From: Rossellomorea pakistanensis
GTDB lineage: Bacteria > Bacillota > Bacilli > Bacillales > Bacillaceae_B
NCBI RefSeq assembly: GCF_016908495.1
Contig: NZ_JAFBDZ010000001.1
Coordinates: 744,001-808,000 of the forward strand
Reading direction: 5' to 3'
Length of the DNA stretch: 64,000 nucleotides
Position numbers and translations under genes: made by a program. Positions 16,872 through 25,411 of the stretch are shown piece by piece (position 1 is the first letter of the stretch; the number at the start of each line of letters is the position of its first letter). The notes under the pieces were generated by a model. The model was not told the origin of the DNA. It searched no databases and saw nothing but the letters and a program-made list of their open reading frames with translations.

Positions 16872-17918
16872 TTACGGTCTATTCTTACTGTTTTTGGATT
16901 GCTTCTTCCATTTCTTCCTCTCTAACGATTCTAGACGCTTATCATTTTTTCGCTTTTGATAAGCTATTTCTCTTTGAAGTTTCAAATAACTTTCAAATCT
17001 CTCCAGTGAGAGTTCTCCATTTTCTAATGATTTTTGGATATAACAACCGGGTTCATTATGATGTGAACAGTCTCTAAACCGACACTCAGAAGCTAGCTCT
17101 TCAACTTCTGCAAATTGAGTGGATAATCCTTTTTCACCATCCCACATTTGCAACTCTCTCATTCCAGGAGTATCAATAATAAAAGCTTCCTCTTCTGTCA
17201 AAAACATTTCGCGATGTGTGGTTGTATGTTTACCTTTACTATCTTTTTCTCTAACCTGTTGAACATCTTGGATTTGCTCCCCTATTAAAGCATTTAACAA
17301 TGTAGATTTCCCTACACCTGATGAGCCTACAAGTGCAATCGTATGGCCATTTCTCATAAATGCCTTTAGCTCCTCTAACCCTGTATCCTCTACAGAGCTC
17401 GTTACCAATACAGGAACTCCCATTGCTATATTTTCAATCATTTCTTTCTTTTCTTCTACTTCATCACATGTATCAGATTTACTTAAAACGATAACTGGAT
17501 TTGCTCCTGAATCCCAACATAATAACAAATACCGTTCTAATCTCCTAGGGTTAAGTTCATCATTGAGAGAACTTACAATAAACAGATAATCCACGTTAGC
17601 CGCAATAATTTGTTCATCTGCCTCAATCCCTGCTTTTTTCCGTGAAAATTTACTTTGGCGAGGTAATATCCTATCAATAAGACCCGTTTCTTCATCAACA
17701 GCATGCAGAAATACCCAATCCCCAACAGCTGGGAGATCCTCCCTTGTTTGAACTCCGTGGAAGAATTTCCCTGAAATCTTCGCTTTAATTTCTCCATTTG
17801 TTGTTAAAATGGAATACATTGATTGATATTCAGCAAAGACTCTCCCTAATAATAAATGACCATATTGATCAATATACTCTGTTCTCTTTTTATTAATCAT
17901 ATCGATAAACCAATTCAT
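16872..17918 (-). CDS. RsgA-type circularly permuted GTPase (paralog)
   Basis: This 348-residue protein has an OB fold (about 35-90), then permuted GTPase motifs: G4-like LSKSD (145-149), G1 GSSGVGKST (198-206), and G3 DTPG (249-252). A zinc knuckle (C279, C284, H286, C292) and a basic C-terminal tail follow. RsgA enzymes assist late 30S ribosome assembly. The housekeeping rsgA of Bacillus normally sits beside prpC-prkC, so this is probably a second copy; the degenerate G4 (SKSD for NKxD) supports that. GGAGG lies 7 nt before the ATG. Confidence 0.88.
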   Translation of the reverse strand: MNWFIDMINKKRTEYIDQYGHLLLGRVFAEYQSMYSILTTNGEIKAKISGKFFHGVQTREDLPAVGDWVFLHAVDEETGLIDRILPRQSKFSRKKAGIEADEQIIAANVDYLFIVSSLNDELNPRRLERYLLLCWDSGANPVIVLSKSDTCDEVEEKKEMIENIAMGVPVLVTSSVEDTGLEELKAFMRNGHTIALVGSSGVGKSTLLNALIGEQIQDVQQVREKDSKGKHTTTHREMFLTEEEAFIIDTPGMRELQMWDGEKGLSTQFAEVEELASECRFRDCSHHNEPGCYIQKSLENGELSLERFESYLKLQREIAYQKRKNDKRLESLERKKWKKQSKNSKNRP

Positions 17919-17941
17919 TCATTTTCCTCCTTTAATATAAA

Positions 17942-17976
17942 ACAAAAACCATGGAACATCGTAGTCCCATGGTTTA
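17942..17976 (-). terminator. Intrinsic terminator after the 28-residue reading frame
   Basis: On the minus strand, AAACCATGGGACTACGATG pairs with the following TTCCATGGTTT and is followed by TTGTTTTAT. It lies 35 bp downstream of the small frame at 18011-18097 and just upstream of the RsgA-like gene. Confidence 0.75.
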
Positions 17977-18010
17977 ATACATACATTAAAGAAGGTGGAA
18001 TTTTTCCACA

Positions 18011-18097
18011 CTAATTAACGAATAAACCTATATTCTTCCGATGGGACATACGATCAAATTGTCTATTCTTTAAAAGTCTGCTTGAGATTATTTTCAT
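18011..18097 (-). CDS. Possible 28-residue basic peptide
   Basis: A short frame begins MKIISSRLLKNRQFDRMSHR and ends IGLFVN. GGGTG lies 8 nt before the ATG. A textbook terminator follows 35 bp later, in the same orientation, and there is no other gene in this interval, so something is transcribed here. The peptide is basic and has no membrane helix. I do not recognise it. It could equally be a short regulatory RNA. Confidence 0.4.
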   Translation of the reverse strand: MKIISSRLLKNRQFDRMSHRKNIGLFVN

Positions 18098-18237
18098 CGT
18101 ACATCACCCACTTTCTTGTAATTAATTGTATTATCTCTTAACCTTTCTAAATTTGCAAGAGTTTTTTGAAAAATAGGTATTCTCACCAATTTCACCCAAT
18201 ATGTATAAGGTAATGAATAACGAATGGAGAGAGCAGA

Positions 18238-18975
18238 ATGAAAAATAAAGAATATTATTTAAATAGGGCTTCTATGTATGATTTACTAGCAAGCTATTAT
18301 AAGTATTCTGATCCCAATAAACATATTCACTATTATCAAAAGCATTTAAAAAATATTCATAAAGCGATGCATACTGATCGAAATCAATTGGGCTCAGCTC
18401 CATCATATGTAAGATTTCTTCATGCAGCACCTGAAGTCACAAGTGTGGATGTATATGTAAACGCAAACCTTGTATTAAGAAATGTTACCTTTAAAGAAGT
18501 AAGTGATTACTTAACTGTTCCTCAAGGAAAATATCATATTGACATCTATCCTGCCGGAAACAGTATTACAACCATTATAAGTAAAAAGGTGACCATAGAG
18601 GCTGGTAAAATCTATACATTAGCGACTTTAGGCACTGGGAATAAGCTGCAGCTTCTCCCATATCTTGACAACCCTGATGTTCCATCTGGGGAAACAAAAG
18701 CACGTTTCATCCACCTTTCTCCTGATGCACCGGCAGTAGATATAGCCGTTAAAGGTGGGGATGTCGTATTTCCAAAGGTAACTTATAAACAGGCGTCTGA
18801 TTACCTTGGCTTAAGTCCAATGACGGTTAACTTAGAAGCAAGAGTGGCTGGTAGCAAAAATGTAGTTTTATCTATTCCAAAAGTCAAGCTAGAAGCCGAT
18901 CAATCATACACAATTGTGGCTGTCGGCTTTGTCGAAGGAAACCCTGAGCTTGAAACCATAATACTAAAAAGTTAA
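18238..18975 (+). CDS. DUF4397 domain protein, two domains
   Basis: This 245-residue protein has a charged N-terminal helical region (1-50) and two DUF4397 beta-sandwich repeats. The first is at about 56-150 (YVRFLHAAPEVTSVDVYVN), the second at about 155-245 (ARFIHLSPDAPAVDIAVKGG). These repeats are common in cell-surface and periplasmic proteins, but I see no signal peptide here, so export by a classical route is not supported. GGAG precedes the ATG by 8 nt. It is monocistronic, ending in a terminator. Function is unknown. Confidence 0.88.
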   Translation: MKNKEYYLNRASMYDLLASYYKYSDPNKHIHYYQKHLKNIHKAMHTDRNQLGSAPSYVRFLHAAPEVTSVDVYVNANLVLRNVTFKEVSDYLTVPQGKYHIDIYPAGNSITTIISKKVTIEAGKIYTLATLGTGNKLQLLPYLDNPDVPSGETKARFIHLSPDAPAVDIAVKGGDVVFPKVTYKQASDYLGLSPMTVNLEARVAGSKNVVLSIPKVKLEADQSYTIVAVGFVEGNPELETIILKS

Positions 18976-19017
18976 TACAAATGGGATGCTTGGTAATTAG
19001 AAAGATGACTAAAGAAT

Positions 19018-19063
19018 AAAAAAACCTGACTCCATTAATAAAATGGGCGTCAGGTTTTCCTTT
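19018..19063. terminator. Bidirectional terminator between DUF4397 and ypmS
   Basis: AAAACCTGAC...GTCAGGTTTT forms a hairpin with A-run and T-run at its two sides, between convergent genes. It overlaps the ypmS stop by 2 bp. Confidence 0.8.
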
Positions 19064-19646
19064 ATTCATCTTCTACTGGAACTAATAGTAAAAATTCAAT
19101 ATTATCATCTTCTAGATTAAATGACTTTGCCTTCATTTTCATGTTACTTTTAAGTTCCATGTTCTGTAATGATATATAGATCATTTCTTCTTTTGGGTGG
19201 ATGTTTACCCATTCTGGAAAGTTATATGATTCATTGATAATTTTTAACACTCGGGAAACTGGAAGATCCAATTGCCCTAATGATATTGTTTTGTTCTTTA
19301 ATAAAAGGCCACCGTTTTCCATCGCTTTCGGTTCAAAAGTCATAAAAAAGTCTAGCTTTGAAGTAAAGAATGGGATTGAACCTGATACTTCTACATCATC
19401 TTTTAATTGAACTGAATAATCAATAGGACCTTGGAATTCTGTCTCAATATAGTGATTTATCACTCGATTTAAGTCTTTCTTATTTGCTTTTATATTAAAA
19501 GCTGGTTCCCCACTTAAGTTATGTTGATCCTTTAATGGTGTTTCATCATCTGAAATTGGCATTACAATTAACGTCATTAACAGGATGACCCCAGTAATGA
19601 CGAGGGAGAATAATACCCAAAACCCCACTTTCCATTTGTTCCTCAT
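19062..19646 (-). CDS. ypmS: YpmS family (DUF2140) membrane-anchored protein
   Basis: This 194-residue protein has one N-terminal membrane helix (about 8-30), followed by an extracytoplasmic beta-rich domain. It matches B. subtilis YpmS in length, topology and neighbourhood. Its ATG overlaps the ypmR stop by 4 nt (ATGA), so the two are translated together, which suggests that the lipid-like hydrolase YpmR and YpmS act together at the membrane surface. No biochemical role is known to me. Confidence 0.9.
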   Translation of the reverse strand: MRNKWKVGFWVLFSLVITGVILLMTLIVMPISDDETPLKDQHNLSGEPAFNIKANKKDLNRVINHYIETEFQGPIDYSVQLKDDVEVSGSIPFFTSKLDFFMTFEPKAMENGGLLLKNKTISLGQLDLPVSRVLKIINESYNFPEWVNIHPKEEMIYISLQNMELKSNMKMKAKSFNLEDDNIEFLLLVPVEDE

Positions 19647-20485
19647 GATGGCTGCTCCTCTTCCTTTAGTAAAAATTGATTATTTGTTAATTCATTTAAC
19701 GTTTCCCGCTGTGTAAGTATCTTAAACATACGATTCGCCATCAATTCGTAACCTAAATCATTAGGATGGAAATAGTCCTCTTCGAATAATAAGTTTCTTT
19801 CAGAGTTCAAAAACATATTCTGTACCTCGACAAATTCTGTTTGATTGTACTCTCCAATAACTCTACTACTAAGCGTATTCCACTCTACAATGATTTGATT
19901 TAACTCTTTAATATCAGAAAACCACGTACTAAATGGATTATATATTCCAATCAATACAATTCCCGCATTAGGATTATAGGATTGAATCTTTTGAATAATG
20001 TGATGAAGTCTTTTTTCATAATCCACCATTGCACTTTCAAAGGCTTGGATTTTCAAATTTGATATATTCTCTTTGAACGTTTTCATCACATCATTCCCAC
20101 CTATGGTAATGATAACCAAATCAGCCTCATCAATACTCTCTTTAATCTTTTCTTTGTTTAATCTTTTTAACAATTGATCGGTCCGGTTTCCTCTGACACC
20201 ATAATTGGTAAACTTCGCTTCTTTAATAGCCTTTAACGATTCCAATTGAGTTTGTAGGTATGGGATGTATCCACCACTTTTCGTACTATCCCCCACCCCT
20301 TGTGTCAATGAATCTCCAATTGAAACAACTTTCAGATCTTTAGGAATGAAATTTTCTGGTGGATCACTTTTAATATCCAATTCCAGTTCTTTCATCACAT
20401 GTTGAGTCATATTATCAACGGAACACCCGGAGAGAAGAATAAGGAAAGTGAAAAGTGAGATCATCGCTTTTCTCATGCTGTTCAC
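19643..20485 (-). CDS. ypmR: SGNH-hydrolase lipoprotein YpmR
   Basis: This 280-residue exported lipoprotein has a signal peptide ending in the lipobox LLSGC (C21). The SGNH hydrolase blocks are present: GDSLTQG with the nucleophile Ser59, Gly in NYGVRGNRT, GGND at about 129-132 and the DYFHPND block with the catalytic Asp/His near 246-249. It should be an esterase or lipase on the outer face of the membrane. It is translationally coupled to ypmS, as in B. subtilis. Confidence 0.93.
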   Translation of the reverse strand: MNSMRKAMISLFTFLILLSGCSVDNMTQHVMKELELDIKSDPPENFIPKDLKVVSIGDSLTQGVGDSTKSGGYIPYLQTQLESLKAIKEAKFTNYGVRGNRTDQLLKRLNKEKIKESIDEADLVIITIGGNDVMKTFKENISNLKIQAFESAMVDYEKRLHHIIQKIQSYNPNAGIVLIGIYNPFSTWFSDIKELNQIIVEWNTLSSRVIGEYNQTEFVEVQNMFLNSERNLLFEEDYFHPNDLGYELMANRMFKILTQRETLNELTNNQFLLKEEEQPS

Positions 20486-20593
20486 CTCTCTTGTTCATTA
20501 AACTTATTATATCACGCTATTTTTTTGTTGAAACTTATTTTGATGCAATCATTATCTGACCAAGTTAATAAATGAAAAAAATGGTTTTTCTCC

Positions 20594-21574
20594 CTATTGT
20601 CTTTCCTTGGGGGAAGATAAAAAAGCATTGAATACTTGCTTAATGAACACGTTATAATTAAATTGTAATGCGACATTATGGACTGGCCAACTTTCTTTAT
20701 CTGGGGAATCTCTAAAATCTCCAGCGCTTTGTCCAATTGTAACCCCTTTATTTACCGAAACTTTTATGGGTACCTGTTTAAATGATATCTCAGATTGTTC
20801 CGTAATTGACCAGATTGCTAATAAATCATGAAGTGGACTACCAGATATAGCTGGATAGTTTTTCTTATAAAAATCATAATAGTAATCTACCATAGGCTTT
20901 ATAAGAAGACCAACTTTATCTTCCTGATTTTGATAATAATCATTAAGGCGATTAATCATTGCTGGTGTAAAAATGGCATACATCGTAACATCCAATGGAA
21001 TTATATAGACTTTCATAGGTGCCATCTGGAGAACGATATTGGCAGCGTAAGGGTCACCGTGAAAATTGGCTTCGGCTAGTGGAGTTACATTCCCAGGGAC
21101 AGTAAATGCTCCTCCCATTATGTAAATATCTTTTAAATGTTTCATTGTTTCTGGATAAAGAACAAAAACGGTAGCTAATGAAGTTAATCTGCCCGCACAA
21201 TAGATCGTCAGCTCTCCTTTATACTGATTCACAATTTCTACAACTTTATAGAAATTTTCGGAAACAGGTCCATTATTGGATTCGCTATCTTCAGGTATGA
21301 TCGACCCTAGACCTGCTACACCATGAATTTCAGGAAAGTAATTTGGAAGATCTCCGGTTAAGGCAGAAACTGCTCCACTAATAACAGGTATATTTGTTAT
21401 ACCGAATTTATTTTGGAGAAAATAGATATTTCGAAGGGCATCTTCTTTAGAAATATTTCCATAGTCCGCTACAAATCCAACGATTTCAATCTCTTCAGTA
21501 TAATAGGAATAAATGGTTGCCACTATATCATCAACTCCAAAATCACCGAAGAATAGAACTTTTTTCTTTAACAT
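20594..21574 (-). CDS. Inosine-uridine type nucleoside hydrolase
   Basis: This 326-residue nucleoside hydrolase cleaves the N-glycosidic bond of ribonucleosides. The calcium-binding Asp cluster reads FGDFGVDD (D11, D15, D16) rather than the usual DxDPGxDD, so one outer Asp is replaced by Phe. The other active-site blocks (IYIMGGAF, NVTPLAEANFHGDP and SPLHDLLAI) are intact. The start is one of two adjacent ATGs at 21577/21574, with GGAGG upstream. The altered cluster may change substrate or metal affinity. No adjacent transporter is seen. Confidence 0.88.
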   Translation of the reverse strand: MLKKKVLFFGDFGVDDIVATIYSYYTEEIEIVGFVADYGNISKEDALRNIYFLQNKFGITNIPVISGAVSALTGDLPNYFPEIHGVAGLGSIIPEDSESNNGPVSENFYKVVEIVNQYKGELTIYCAGRLTSLATVFVLYPETMKHLKDIYIMGGAFTVPGNVTPLAEANFHGDPYAANIVLQMAPMKVYIIPLDVTMYAIFTPAMINRLNDYYQNQEDKVGLLIKPMVDYYYDFYKKNYPAISGSPLHDLLAIWSITEQSEISFKQVPIKVSVNKGVTIGQSAGDFRDSPDKESWPVHNVALQFNYNVFIKQVFNAFLSSPKERQ

Positions 21575-21856
21575 CATTTCACCCTCCTTCTTACTATTAT
21601 ATGGAAGAAATGAATTATCTTTCATATAAATTACGAATAGAGGATGAGAATTCTTAAACTCACTTAATCTTCGTATCCATTTATTCTCTTTTCGCTAAGA
21701 CTTTGCTGCTCTTATTCAATCATAAACATCTTAAATCATTCAATCCTAATGAAACATTTATTGCATTGACGGAAAGATGCCAATGAGCCTTCGTCTTTAC
21801 AGGTTTCTTTTCTTGTTCGAAAGCAGCACCCTATGCGAAAACTGCCTTTCAAAATA

Positions 21857-21977
21857 AAAAGGGCCAGCCCAAAACTAAGGTGTCAGGAACCACAACATCA
21901 ATATATAGAAGAATCCCTCATGATAACTTCTATATACGGACAAGCATAGTGGTTCCTGACCCGTATGGACGACCCCA
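21857..21977. repeat. Palindromic repeat family A, copy 2 (near-consensus)
   Basis: This 121-bp element has outer words GGGCCAGCCC and GGACGACCCC, middle inverted pair GTCAGGAACCAC/GTGGTTCCTGAC and inner pair ATATATAGAAG/CTTCTATATA. It lies just downstream of degV and may be its terminator. The rest of the 21575-21978 interval shows no gene. Confidence 0.8.
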
Positions 21978-21978
21978 T

Positions 21979-22821
21979 TTATTTTAGATAATACATGAAT
22001 CCAATCGCTCCTACTCCAGTATGAGTACTAATAATCGGCGTTGTTTCTTCTATTTCAATTTCATCAAATCCTGTTAATTCAACTAATTTCTTTTTTAAAT
22101 TTTGTGCAAGTTCATTTCCATCTGCATGGACCAACCCGATTTTTCCAATGGTTCTTCCTTTGATATCCTCTACAAATTGTGAAGCCAAATATTTTATTAC
22201 TTGTGAATGGCTTCGTACTTTGGCAACTGGAGTATATTCTCCACCAGCTAAAGAAGCGATTGGTTTAATATTCAGTAAAGATCCGATCATTGCTCGTCCT
22301 TTTCCAATTCTTCCGCCTTTTACGAGGTTTTCCAATGTATCAACTACAACAAAAAGCTTGGTCTGATGTCGAATTTCCTCAAGATGAGCCAAAATGCTAT
22401 CTAGATTATTACCTCTCTGTGCTAATTTAGCCGCCTCTATTACTTGAAAGCCCATCCCTTTCGAGATAAATCTAGAATCAATCACATGGACGTTTGATTC
22501 TGACATATCGGCTGCACTCTCTGCAGATCTTACCGTACCGCTCATCTTTCCAGTCATATGAATGGAAAGAATAGTACTTCCATCAGCCCCTAGTTGGTTA
22601 TACAACTCTAGAAAAGTCCCCACTGCGGGCTGTGAACTTTTTGGAAGCTCTTTGGAATTCTGCATTTTTTCAATAAACTGACTTGGGGTAATATCTACTC
22701 GATCTAAAAATGTTTCCCCTTCAATTGTAAGGGAGAGGGGAACAACATGAATATTATATTGACGTATCATTTCCTCTGATAAATCCACTGTTGAATCTGT
22801 AACGATTTTAATTACTGTCAT
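21979..22821 (-). CDS. degV: DegV family fatty-acid-binding protein
   Basis: This 280-residue DegV protein begins MTVIKIVTDSTVDLSEE and has the family blocks VVPLSLTIEG, SSQPAVGTF, IHMTGKMSGT and KGGRIGKG. DegV/FakB proteins bind a fatty acid and present it to the kinase FakA for phosphorylation. I start at ATG 22821, since the frame above it lacks homology and AGGATG precedes that ATG. A second DegV paralog lies at 34116. This copy keeps the family's usual gene order near ypm genes. Confidence 0.92.
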   Translation of the reverse strand: MTVIKIVTDSTVDLSEEMIRQYNIHVVPLSLTIEGETFLDRVDITPSQFIEKMQNSKELPKSSQPAVGTFLELYNQLGADGSTILSIHMTGKMSGTVRSAESAADMSESNVHVIDSRFISKGMGFQVIEAAKLAQRGNNLDSILAHLEEIRHQTKLFVVVDTLENLVKGGRIGKGRAMIGSLLNIKPIASLAGGEYTPVAKVRSHSQVIKYLASQFVEDIKGRTIGKIGLVHADGNELAQNLKKKLVELTGFDEIEIEETTPIISTHTGVGAIGFMYYLK

Positions 22822-23020
22822 TATGCCACATCCTATCTGCCAATTCATATGTATTATAACGTTAATTCGAACTAGATAAAATAGATAGGGATTGAATTCT
22901 AGTCACTTTATACTAAACATATAGGATATAACTAAAAAGGTGTGACCCTCAAATACCCTATTCTTACCATTCAATTAAAATGGTAAGTCAGGTATATTAA
23001 GCGATCAACACCAAAGGCTT

Positions 23021-23272
23021 TTACGCATTATTTTTAAGCTTTACACATTGGTAGATTTGTTCATACTCAGACCATTTTACTGCCCTCTTTAAATAATCTC
23101 TAAAACAAAAAGTTTTCTTTTGAGATTTTTCATGATTGACGTACATAATAAATTGCTGAAGACGAGTGTTTACTTTAAAATAAAGTGGATTATCTTCCTC
23201 CAATACTGGGATTTCTAAGATCTTGACCCTCTGTCCAGCTTTTGTCTTAAACTCAAAGCTTTTCGTTATCAA
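23021..23272 (-). CDS. Uncharacterised small basic protein
   Basis: I read this as an 83-residue protein starting at TTG 23272 (ITKSFEFKTKAGQRVKILEI), with GAGG 9 nt upstream. A TATAAT box at 23306-23311 lies just ahead of that site. The open frame continues to 23383, but that would overlap the SRAP gene end. The sequence has mixed beta strands (KAGQRVKILEIPVLEED) and a basic C-terminal helix ending KLKNNA. I do not recognise the family. Confidence 0.5.
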   Translation of the reverse strand: MITKSFEFKTKAGQRVKILEIPVLEEDNPLYFKVNTRLQQFIMYVNHEKSQKKTFCFRDYLKRAVKWSEYEQIYQCVKLKNNA

Positions 23273-23361
23273 AATATCAATCCTCTTTTTCACCCGTTTG
23301 ATATTATTATAACCTAAAATCGATCTAATGAATGTCAAAATATGTTGAGTATGAAAAATTT

Positions 23362-24030
23362 TTACGACATTCTTTGGATACAAGATATAGAATCATTAGA
23401 TGGGGAATTTACAACTTTAGATACAGGGTAGCTCTTCATTTTGTAATGATCATATGGCTGTAAAACTTTACTAGCATCATTAAAAGAGTAGTTATCTGTT
23501 TCTAACCACGCAGCAATATCTTCTTTATTTGTCAATATAACTGGCATCCGTTTGTGTACAGGTTGTACGAGCTCATTTGCTTCCGTCGTTAAGATCGTTG
23601 AAGTAATCGTAACCTCCCCATCTTCTGTTTGCTTATCCCACAATGCTGCAAATACAAACGGTTCACCATTTTCGAGTGTAAACCGGATAGGTAGCTTTTC
23701 TCCATTTTCCTGTTTCCATTCATAAAAACTGTCAGCCATGATCACGGCTCTATTTTTATTTATTAAGTGTTTAAAGCTAGGTTTTTCTCCTATTGTTTCA
23801 CTTCTTGCATTTATTAAAGGCGTAAATCTTTTTTTGTTCTTTACCCAGAAAGGAGTTAGCCCCCATTTTGTTGGGCCAGCACGACGAGATTTCCCATTTT
23901 GAATCATTGTAAGAATCGATTGGGACGGAGCAATATTATATCTAATACCCCATTCTTCAACCATTTGGTCAATCATAAATTCTTCCATTAGCTGATCAAT
24001 TGGTGTAGTTAACGTGTACCTGCCACACAT
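23362..24030 (-). CDS. SRAP domain protein (YedK/HMCES-like abasic-site sensor)
   Basis: This 222-residue protein begins MCGRYTL, and the exposed Cys2 after Met removal is the residue that crosslinks to abasic sites in single-stranded DNA. Other conserved blocks are YNIAPSQ, KWGLTPFW, NARSET, DSFYEWK and PVHKRMPVIL (His of the active site). I start at ATG 24030, with GGAG 8 nt upstream; starting 3 codons earlier would bury the cysteine. It shields abasic sites during replication by analogy with YedK. It is monocistronic. Confidence 0.93.
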   Translation of the reverse strand: MCGRYTLTTPIDQLMEEFMIDQMVEEWGIRYNIAPSQSILTMIQNGKSRRAGPTKWGLTPFWVKNKKRFTPLINARSETIGEKPSFKHLINKNRAVIMADSFYEWKQENGEKLPIRFTLENGEPFVFAALWDKQTEDGEVTITSTILTTEANELVQPVHKRMPVILTNKEDIAAWLETDNYSFNDASKVLQPYDHYKMKSYPVSKVVNSPSNDSISCIQRMS

Positions 24031-24089
24031 AGTTCCCACTCCTTTTCATTCTCTATCCCAATTGTATTTCGAGTTAAGGAGAATTTCAA

Positions 24090-24278
24090 ATGACAATAAT
24101 TAAAATATACTTGAGACTAAACAAAGTGATGCTTACTAGTATAAATGAGGAGATACTCGATTTTTACAAGATTATGGGTCCGTTTTGGGATATAAAGTGG
24201 GAAATACCAAAATATAATGGAATGATTTTTGCATTTAAATACTTACTACCAAACTTCATCCAATGTGTTTTGAAATAA
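24090..24278 (+). CDS. Possible 62-residue protein, low confidence
   Basis: This plus-strand frame has a good ribosome binding site (AAGGAG, 8 nt before ATG) and an AT-typical composition (starts MTIIKIYLRLNKVMLTSINE). It converges on the nucleotidyltransferase gene and overlaps its last 33 bp. No family is recognised and the start could be chance. Confidence 0.3.
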   Translation: MTIIKIYLRLNKVMLTSINEEILDFYKIMGPFWDIKWEIPKYNGMIFAFKYLLPNFIQCVLK

Positions 24279-25025
24279 CCGATTTAATTGCATTGTAGAA
24301 TCTGGAATTTTCATTTTTATAGTTTTTGCATATGTTTGTAAGCGAGAAATTTCTTGATCAAGAAATTCATTAATAATGTCAACTTGAGGTTCTAAATTCA
24401 ATTCGTCCCCCAACATTTTCCGTTTTAGTAATATGGTGATTTCTTCTTTCAATTTTCCCGAAGGTACCACTTCTAATAGTGTTTGAAACTCTAAAGGCGG
24501 AAATTCATTAAATTGTTGAATCCAACGAGCTGCAAGAACAGGCCGGAGAACATAAAAATATTTTTTGATTTTTACTTCTTTTCGATGTCGGTAATCTCGG
24601 AAATTTTTGCTAGCCATATTTAAGTAATGATTTAAACAAGAGCTAGGAGCAAAAATAGTTGATTTTAGCTCTTCCATTTTTTCTATTGTTGAATAAGCTT
24701 GATAATAAACAATACTGGAACATAGCCACTCTAGTAGTGGGGGATTCGATTTTCTAAACAATTTAAGGGCTTTTGTTAGCTCCCAACCTGATACATCTAA
24801 TAAATGATTAACAGGGAGTTCGATAACATCTCGTTTATTCCCTACTCCTATAGGATCGATGGATAAATAATGCTCTTTTTTATGTATATAGATAAATCTA
24901 ACATCATAATCACTGTCTTTTGATGGGAACCCCCACGCCCTACTACCAGATTCACACGCGTATAAAACTTTTACATTATGATCTTCCTCGATTTGTTGAA
25001 GCATTTTTATTATCGTTTCTTTCAA
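24246..25025 (-). CDS. RlaP-type predicted nucleotidyltransferase
   Basis: This 259-residue protein has the minimal nucleotidyltransferase core: GSRAWGF (27-33) followed by DSDYDVRFIY (37-46), in which the two Asp residues bind metal. A long helical C-terminal region follows. It resembles the RlaP group (COG3541). In B. subtilis no such gene sits here, so it may be an insertion into the conserved order. It has no antitoxin-like partner of the HEPN/MNT type next to it. Substrate unknown. Confidence 0.85.
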   Translation of the reverse strand: MKETIIKMLQQIEEDHNVKVLYACESGSRAWGFPSKDSDYDVRFIYIHKKEHYLSIDPIGVGNKRDVIELPVNHLLDVSGWELTKALKLFRKSNPPLLEWLCSSIVYYQAYSTIEKMEELKSTIFAPSSCLNHYLNMASKNFRDYRHRKEVKIKKYFYVLRPVLAARWIQQFNEFPPLEFQTLLEVVPSGKLKEEITILLKRKMLGDELNLEPQVDIINEFLDQEISRLQTYAKTIKMKIPDSTMQLNRLFQNTLDEVW

Positions 25026-25234
25026 AATAATCCCCCATCTTCTTTTAGATAATAAGTATTTTCCCTAGTGAATCTCCTATTTTAGTACTTCGAGTTAAAT
25101 TAAGAGTTATACTTTATTATTTATTTTATCTTATCGTTATAGAAGGGAAAATTTATCTTTTTCATTTGAATTGTCTAGTCAAATTATTAAGGAAGAAGGC
25201 TACCTTCAATTAACGTTATTATATACTAAACCAA

Positions 25235-25320
25235 AAAGGGCTGACCCAAAACCAAGACTCATAACCACAACTTCTATAAATAGAAATATAGTGGTTCTAA
25301 ACCTTTTAGGGACAGCCTCT
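25235..25320. repeat. Palindromic repeat family A, copy 3 (short)
   Basis: This 86-bp element has outer words GGGCTGACCC and GGGACAGCC, inner ATAACCACAA...GTGGTTCTAAACC and CTATAAATAG. It is near the 3' end of dfrA. The remaining 25026-25234 and 25321-25411 sequence holds no gene; a TGATAATCATTA word near 25378 is only a partial Fur-box match. Confidence 0.7.
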
Positions 25321-25411
25321 AATTTAAAGGGAGCTTTGTATTTGTAAATCTATAAATTGAATCTTCAAATTCATGAAATGATAATCATTAATAAAAGCTT
25401 TTTACATCATT

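Noticed and set aside
20512..20736. 74-residue minus-strand frame near the nucleoside hydrolase end
   Set aside because: Out-of-frame overlap with a strongly supported gene; no start signal.
25370..25395. Possible Fur box TGATAATCATTA
   Set aside because: Only half of the consensus is present and the neighbouring genes (dfrA, thyA) are not iron-related.
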